In this document: piece after piece, positions 62,130 through 64,000 of the stretch | Layout of the letters: each line of letters starts with the position of its first letter | How positions within the stretch are numbered: position 1 is the stretch's first letter | Source of the DNA: Flavobacterium poyangense | GTDB taxonomy: Bacteria > Bacteroidota > Bacteroidia > Flavobacteriales > Flavobacteriaceae | Reading direction: 5' to 3' | Length of the DNA stretch: 64,000 bases | NCBI RefSeq assembly: GCF_011751075.1 | Contig: NZ_JAALLN010000002.1 | Location: 124,001-188,000, forward strand | The notes under the pieces: generated by a model | Told to the model about the DNA's origin: nothing | Database searches by the model: none | What the model saw: only the letters and a program-made list of their open reading frames with translations | Program-made: the position numbers and the translations under genes

Positions 62130-62137
62130 CAAAAATA
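62130..62137 (-). promoter_or_regulatory. -7 box of the metalloprotease gene
   Basis: On the minus strand TATTTTTG, 24 bases before the start codon at 62106. Confidence 0.6.
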
Positions 62138-62279
62138 AGCCAATTAAATTAAATTCTTACATATCTGAACCATTTAATATATTTTCATCTACAAGTAATT
62201 TGTTTTTTTAAACAAAAAGAAACCAAATTTCAATGAAAAAATCAGTCGATCTGAGTACGCATATTTAAATTAGATAGTA

Positions 62280-62287
62280 TAAATTTG
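62280..62287 (+). promoter_or_regulatory. -7 box of ribF
   Basis: TAAATTTG fits TAnnTTTG and overlaps the in-frame TTG at 62285. This rules out that start and supports the TTG at 62309. Confidence 0.65.
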
Positions 62288-62308
62288 CAGCATCTTAAAC
62301 AATTTGCT

Positions 62309-63238
62309 TTGAAGCTCTTTCATTCTATAAACGATTTTCGGTCAACCAAGAAAACTATTTTAACTCTTGGCACCTTTGATGGTGTACATATTGGTCATAA
62401 AAAAATTCTGGAGCGAATTACTCAAAATACCGAAAACGGAAAATACGAAAGTCTGGTTCTTACTTTTTTCCCGCATCCAAGAATGGTACTGCAGGAAAAA
62501 TCAGAAATAAAACTACTCAATACCATTTCTGAAAAAACAAAACTTCTGGAACAAACCGGAATTGAAAATCTGGTTATACATCCGTTTAATGAAAATTTCT
62601 CCCGTTTAACTGCCGAAGAATTTGTGCATGCTATATTAGTAGATCAATTTCATATTCAAAAAATAATTATTGGTCACGATCATCGCTTTGGCAGAAACAG
62701 AACAGCCAATATTGACGACCTGATTGCATTTGGAAAAGAATATGATTTTGAAGTTGAACAAATTACTGCGCAGGAAATTCAGGATGTTTCGGTAAGCTCG
62801 ACTAAAATCAGAAAAGCTTTAGATGAAGGCAATATCACTTTGGCCAACGATTATTTAGGTTATCCTTACTTTCTAACCGGCGAAATTGTAAAAGGAAAAC
62901 AACTTGGAAGGACAATCGGATTTCCAACAGCCAACATTCACATTGAAGAAGATTATAAAAAAATCCCAAAAACCGGTGTATATGTCGTTCAGACCTACAT
63001 TAATGGAAAGGTCGTCTTTGGAATGATGAATATCGGTTTTAACCCCACTGTAAATGGAGACAGGCAAACAATAGAAGTACATCTTTTTGATTTTGACGCT
63101 GATATTTACGGTCACAAAATTGAAGTTTCTTTATTAACTTATCTTCGCGAAGAACAGAAATTCGGCTCTGTAGATTTGTTAAAAGAGCAACTAAATCAGG
63201 ACCAGACAAATGCTTTAGCTTTTATTCATCAGCTATAG
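62309..63238 (+). CDS. ribF: bifunctional riboflavin kinase/FAD synthetase
   Basis: The frame opens at a TTG at 62285, but that codon lies inside the -7 box. The TTG at 62309 (MKLFHSINDFRSTKKT) gives 309 residues, the normal length. The N-terminal FAD synthetase nucleotidyltransferase has LTLGTFDGVHIGHKKILE, IIIGHDHRFGRNRTA, and VSVSSTKIRKALDEG. The C-terminal kinase shows GRTIGFPTANIHIE and GMMNIGFNPTV. It makes FMN and FAD from riboflavin. Monocistronic. Confidence 0.96.
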   Translation: MKLFHSINDFRSTKKTILTLGTFDGVHIGHKKILERITQNTENGKYESLVLTFFPHPRMVLQEKSEIKLLNTISEKTKLLEQTGIENLVIHPFNENFSRLTAEEFVHAILVDQFHIQKIIIGHDHRFGRNRTANIDDLIAFGKEYDFEVEQITAQEIQDVSVSSTKIRKALDEGNITLANDYLGYPYFLTGEIVKGKQLGRTIGFPTANIHIEEDYKKIPKTGVYVVQTYINGKVVFGMMNIGFNPTVNGDRQTIEVHLFDFDADIYGHKIEVSLLTYLREEQKFGSVDLLKEQLNQDQTNALAFIHQL

Positions 63239-63291
63239 CAACTCCTCTTATAGTTTTTGTTGTTTTTAAATCATCGTAGTTATTTTTTTAG

Positions 63292-63299
63292 TAAATTTG
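63292..63299 (+). promoter_or_regulatory. -7 box of the membrane protein gene at 63355
   Basis: TAAATTTG fits TAnnTTTG 56 bases before the ATG. Confidence 0.55.
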
Positions 63300-63354
63300 A
63301 TATACAACTCTGTTTGTCAATTGCTTACTATTAACTTCTTTAAAAATAACCATT

Positions 63355-63792
63355 ATGAAATTACCTAAAGAAATAACCAACGGTTTTTTGATTTTCCTCG
63401 GAATTGGCGTTTATTTTTTATTGATGAACGTATTAGGTTTGGCCCATCTGTTCTATTTGCGAACCTTAAATGTATTTTTTATATTTTATGGCGTAAATAA
63501 AACCATGCGAATGAATCTTCATGAAGGAGAAACCAACTTTGTTTCGAATGCCGTTTCTGCGATGGCAACTTCTGTTGTTGGTGTAGCATTAAGTGTTTTC
63601 GGACTGTTAGTTTATAGTTATGCAAGAGGTGGAGATGCATATGTAAAAACATTATCAGAGACTTTTATGTTTGGAGGAAATCCTTCTGTACCAACTTACT
63701 GCATCTGTTTATTGTTTGAAGGAATCGCATCGTCGGTAATTGTCACTTTAATGATGATGTTGTACTGGAATAACAAATATGTAGCCGATTAA
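63355..63792 (+). CDS. small membrane protein of unknown function
   Basis: A 145-residue protein with four predicted membrane helices (about 8-28, 32-48, 65-90, 112-138). No domain is recognised. The loop MRMNLHEGETNFVSNA lies between helices 2 and 3. It stands alone between ribF and bioB, with its own promoter and a strong terminator. Confidence 0.75.
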   Translation: MKLPKEITNGFLIFLGIGVYFLLMNVLGLAHLFYLRTLNVFFIFYGVNKTMRMNLHEGETNFVSNAVSAMATSVVGVALSVFGLLVYSYARGGDAYVKTLSETFMFGGNPSVPTYCICLLFEGIASSVIVTLMMMLYWNNKYVAD

Positions 63793-63819
63793 TTTTTTAA
63801 AGCAAAAGAAACATTTTAG

Positions 63820-63873
63820 CACTCTAAAATCATAAAAAGATGTAATTCTATGATTTTAGAGTGTTTCTTTTTT
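63820..63873 (+). terminator. terminator before bioB
   Basis: A 15-bp perfect stem: CACTCTAAAATCATA (63820-63834) with TATGATTTTAGAGTG (63849-63863), then TTTCTTTTTT. Confidence 0.88.
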
Positions 63874-63934
63874 GAAAAAGCCTATCAAATATTCATTTAC
63901 AGAACACATCATTGGTTGATTAGAACAATTTAAC

Positions 63935-63942
63935 TACTTTTG
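63935..63942 (+). promoter_or_regulatory. -7 box of the bioB-like gene
   Basis: TACTTTTG fits TAnnTTTG 22 bases before the ATG at 63964, with TTG at 63916-63918 as a possible -33 element. Confidence 0.6.
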
Positions 63943-63963
63943 GAGCATCAAAAAAATGTATCA

Positions 63964-64000
63964 ATGAGCATTACGAAACACAACTGGACAAAAGACGAAA
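63964..64000 (+). CDS. bioB: probable biotin synthase, 5' end only
   Basis: Only the first 12 codons are in the window, reading MSITKHNWTKDE. This closely resembles the start of flavobacterial biotin synthase (which begins M-S-x-T-K-H-N-W-T). No radical-SAM motif is visible yet, so the call rests on this short N-terminus. An upstream promoter and terminator frame it as a new transcription unit. Confidence 0.6.
   Translation, partial: MSITKHNWTKDE

Noticed and set aside
1..64000. tRNA, rRNA, prophage or transposase genes
   Set aside because: No T-loop/acceptor patterns, rRNA stretches, integrases, transposases or phage structural proteins were recognised while reading. A tRNAscan or ISfinder run was not possible here.

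Overview
The window is chromosomal DNA of a Flavobacterium-like member of the Bacteroidota. The support is low G+C; the Bacteroidota -7 promoter box TAnnTTTG in front of many genes; frequent TTG starts; a type IX secretion (T9SS) C-terminal tail on a secreted metalloprotease; the Bat (DUF58/von Willebrand) operon; a TonB-dependent receptor with a carboxypeptidase-like regulatory domain; and a NAMPT-type NAD salvage enzyme. No rRNA, tRNA, CRISPR array, prophage or complete insertion sequence was recognised.

Layout. 1-7.8 kb: the 3' part of a co-directional Bat operon (DUF58 end, BatD-like protein, BatA, BatB, BatC, BatD, BatE). 8.1-14.1 kb: formyl-THF cyclo-ligase and an AspA/AstE-type zinc hydrolase (minus strand), then uvrC and a patatin/outer-membrane-barrel protein (plus). 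14.3-20.1 kb: homogentisate dioxygenase, 4-HPP dioxygenase, a candidate small RNA, a DUF3108 protein, tryptophan 2,3-dioxygenase and an M23 peptidase. 20.7-30.3 kb: pgi, a TonB-dependent receptor, a small His-rich membrane protein, an RlpA protein, DinB and ArsC/Spx proteins, then yicC, gmk, a four-helix-bundle gene bracketed by inverted repeats, and nadD.

30.8-36.1 kb is the most distinctive block: a minus-strand NAD/ADP-ribose operon (short PRPP-synthetase-like protein, crystallin-J1-like protein, macrodomain-ADP-ribosylglycohydrolase fusion, KptA/Tpt1, NAMPT). It lies downstream of an NrtR-type Nudix regulator. Three matching 21-bp palindromes sit at or next to the two promoters, and the operon ends in a clear terminator. 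The glycohydrolase half of the fusion gene carries an internal deletion that removed its C-terminal active-site region and left an out-of-frame remnant of the C-terminus.

36.4-47 kb: divergent LysR and DJ-1/PfpI-alcohol dehydrogenase genes, gpsA, pheS and small conserved proteins, a heptanucleotide repeat tract, CvpA, a membrane AraC regulator, and an alpha/beta hydrolase lipoprotein with a barrel-like protein. 47-59 kb: lepA, a WYL regulator, two DinB proteins, thiL, a TPR histidine kinase with its response regulator, a small secreted protein, a LytTR regulator whose phospho-acceptor Asp is replaced by Glu, glyS and comF. 59-64 kb: the T9SS-secreted M12B-like protease, ribF, a membrane protein and the start of bioB.

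Intergenic DNA is unusually structured. Several families of imperfect palindromes recur in different gaps, some nested up to three layers deep. They are listed as repeats and discussed in the findings.
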